From Misgurnus anguillicaudatus (Eukaryota > Chordata > Actinopteri > Cypriniformes > Cobitidae), in the NCBI RefSeq assembly GCF_027580225.2, contig NC_073340.2, forward strand, positions 34,356,501 through 34,420,500: 64,000 nucleotides of DNA. The letters are read 5' to 3'. Numbering within the stretch: position 1 is the stretch's first letter; each line of letters begins with the position of its first letter. A program made the position numbers and the translations under genes. The notes under the pieces were generated by a model, which was not told the DNA's origin, did not search any database, and saw only the letters and a program-made list of their open reading frames with translations. Below are positions 62,646 through 64,000 of the stretch, one piece after another.

Positions 62646-63308
62646 GATTAACTCTTTTACCGCCAGCGTTTTTTAAAAAAGTTGCCAGCCAGCGCCAGCG
62701 TTTTTCATGATTTTCACCAAAGTTTAATGCCTTCCAGAAAATGTTCTTATTTAAATATATAAACATACAATACACCAAATGAAAGAACAGACCCTCTGCT
62801 TTCAAACAAAAAAAAAACTGTTTCATCCTACCTTCAGTGGTTTCCTTTGTAATCAGCTTTTGAATATGGGTAGGTTTCTGCAAAAACACCACATTTTGAG
62901 CAAAAAGCAGAGATAATTCCATTTTTGTGACGGACTTTTCATAGAGATCCCATTCAGAGCGATCTTTAAAACAAACACGGACATGCAGCCGCATGCCATA
63001 GGGCAATACTTCCGGGTTTAAAAAGTTGCGGAAGGGCCACCTGGTGGATAATAGTGCTGTGTTCAAAATATCGATGCGACGATACATCGTCATGGACGCC
63101 TGACGATGCGCGCATCGATACAGCTACTTCCGTATCGATTCAGATGCACCTTTGAAATTAACGTGACGAATCGCTGTTGATCCGTGATTCATATAAAAAA
63201 TTACGCATGTGTCCCGCGGAGTACGTAACTTAGTTAATGTTAGCGGGGTTTACTTTCACTTTGCGTTTCTGTCTCGCTGGCGCACGTGTCTGCATAACTT
63301 GCCAGCCG

Positions 63309-63374
<66 letters not shown>

Positions 63375-64000
63375 TTTAAAATCAATGAGTTTAGTATGAA
63401 AGCGCAGATATCTTAGCCTATACTACTGGAAAGGGCTCTCTCATAAAACAGTACTAACGCATTAGAGAAGAAACACGACAAATATTTGCATGTGAAAAGT
63501 GTACATTTAGAGAAGAGATACAGAGCTACTTCAAACTATAGCTGTCACATTGATAATCTGTTTTCTATTAAATAGTATTAAGTCTGACTGCATGTTTATA
63601 CATAATTCATAGATATAGAATAATTACGTGAGAAACAAATATAATGCCTAGAGTAGGCTAAGACACTATCTTTGTAAAACTGCTTTTAAAAAACACAAGT
63701 TAAATATTAACTCTGAGATTTTAAGTATTTCTATGAGTTACCCCAAAAGCTAATAAATGAATGGCAAAAACACAATTGTTACAACACTGCTTATTCAAAG
63801 TACAATAAACAAATAATAATAATAATGTTACTAAATGCTGAACAAAAATGTAATTCAAAATAGTCTTGTATCATGATGCGCATCGTATCGGGACCCTTGT
63901 ATCGGGATACGTATCGTATCGGTAAATTGTTGGCGATACACAGCCCTAGTGGATAATAGCGGTATTGGGGAAAGACGGAAAATCTCGTCATTGGCGGGGA
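62646..64000. mobile_element. Large TIR element cut by the window end
   Basis: Left edge TTAACTCTTTTACCGCCAGCG; the last bases of the window (CATTGGCGGGGA) look like the opposite terminus in inverse. Interrupted by the hAT at 63052-63948. A TTAA target site is suggested but the right side is outside the window. Confidence 0.45.
63052..63948. mobile_element. Nested hAT element, 897 bp
   Basis: Ends TAGTGCTGTGT and inverse TAGGGCTGTGT; exact GTGGATAA at 63044-63051 and 63949-63956. Rich in ATCG motifs near both ends, with a (CT)n run at 63312-63371. Confidence 0.85.

Noticed and set aside
62608..63093. 161-codon minus-strand ORF
   Set aside because: Spans the border of a TIR element and a nested hAT; not a gene.

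Overview
The window looks like nuclear DNA of a teleost, most likely a cyprinid. It is AT-rich, full of non-autonomous DNA transposons (many hAT elements with intact 8-bp target-site duplications), and carries Tc1, Ty3/gypsy, L2-like and R2-like remnants plus long simple repeats. No bacterial-style operon, CRISPR array, rRNA or canonical tRNA gene was seen. All genes were read by hand from splice sites and reading phase; no search was run.

The only clear host genes are three tandem paralogues on the minus strand. Gene A has coding exons between 512 and 12846, gene B between 32274 and 35876, and gene C between 45800 and 54947. Each has a conserved TATA-type promoter with a non-coding first exon, a 58-nt signal-peptide exon, a Ser/Thr/Pro-rich (mucin-like) exon, small Ser/Thr-rich exons and the same two-exon C-terminal module of about 53 residues. 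Apart from the first coding exon and the C-terminal exons, the units joining them are symmetrical phase 1-1, so exons can be gained or lost without breaking the frame. Gene A also carries four tandem NIDO (nidogen-like) domains, each built from four exons; B and C have none. The predicted products are secreted, mucin-like extracellular proteins. Their ligands and tissue cannot be read from the sequence.

Layout: 1-13520 gene A, with a Harbinger-like element and a rearranged gypsy copy in introns; 13520-31690 repeat-rich intergenic DNA (R2-like 3' end at 18-19.3 kb, hAT elements, an L2 tail split by nested elements, a gypsy integrase fragment); 31690-37010 gene B; 37010-45500 a divergent copy of the DNA upstream of gene A, plus more repeats; 45560-55520 gene C, inflated by internal duplications of its Ser/Thr exons; 55520-64000 repeats (hAT, Tc1), with one possible terminal exon of an unidentified gene at about 58.0-58.2 kb and a nested hAT at the right edge.

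The three genes show exon birth and decay in progress: gene B has a GC splice donor, a lost acceptor and an exon-removing deletion; gene C has a repeat exon whose length breaks the frame and a duplicated exon with a dead acceptor. The same exon slot encodes a short unexpanded peptide in A, a Pro/Thr/Gln tract in B and a TTTTSLP-type tract in C.
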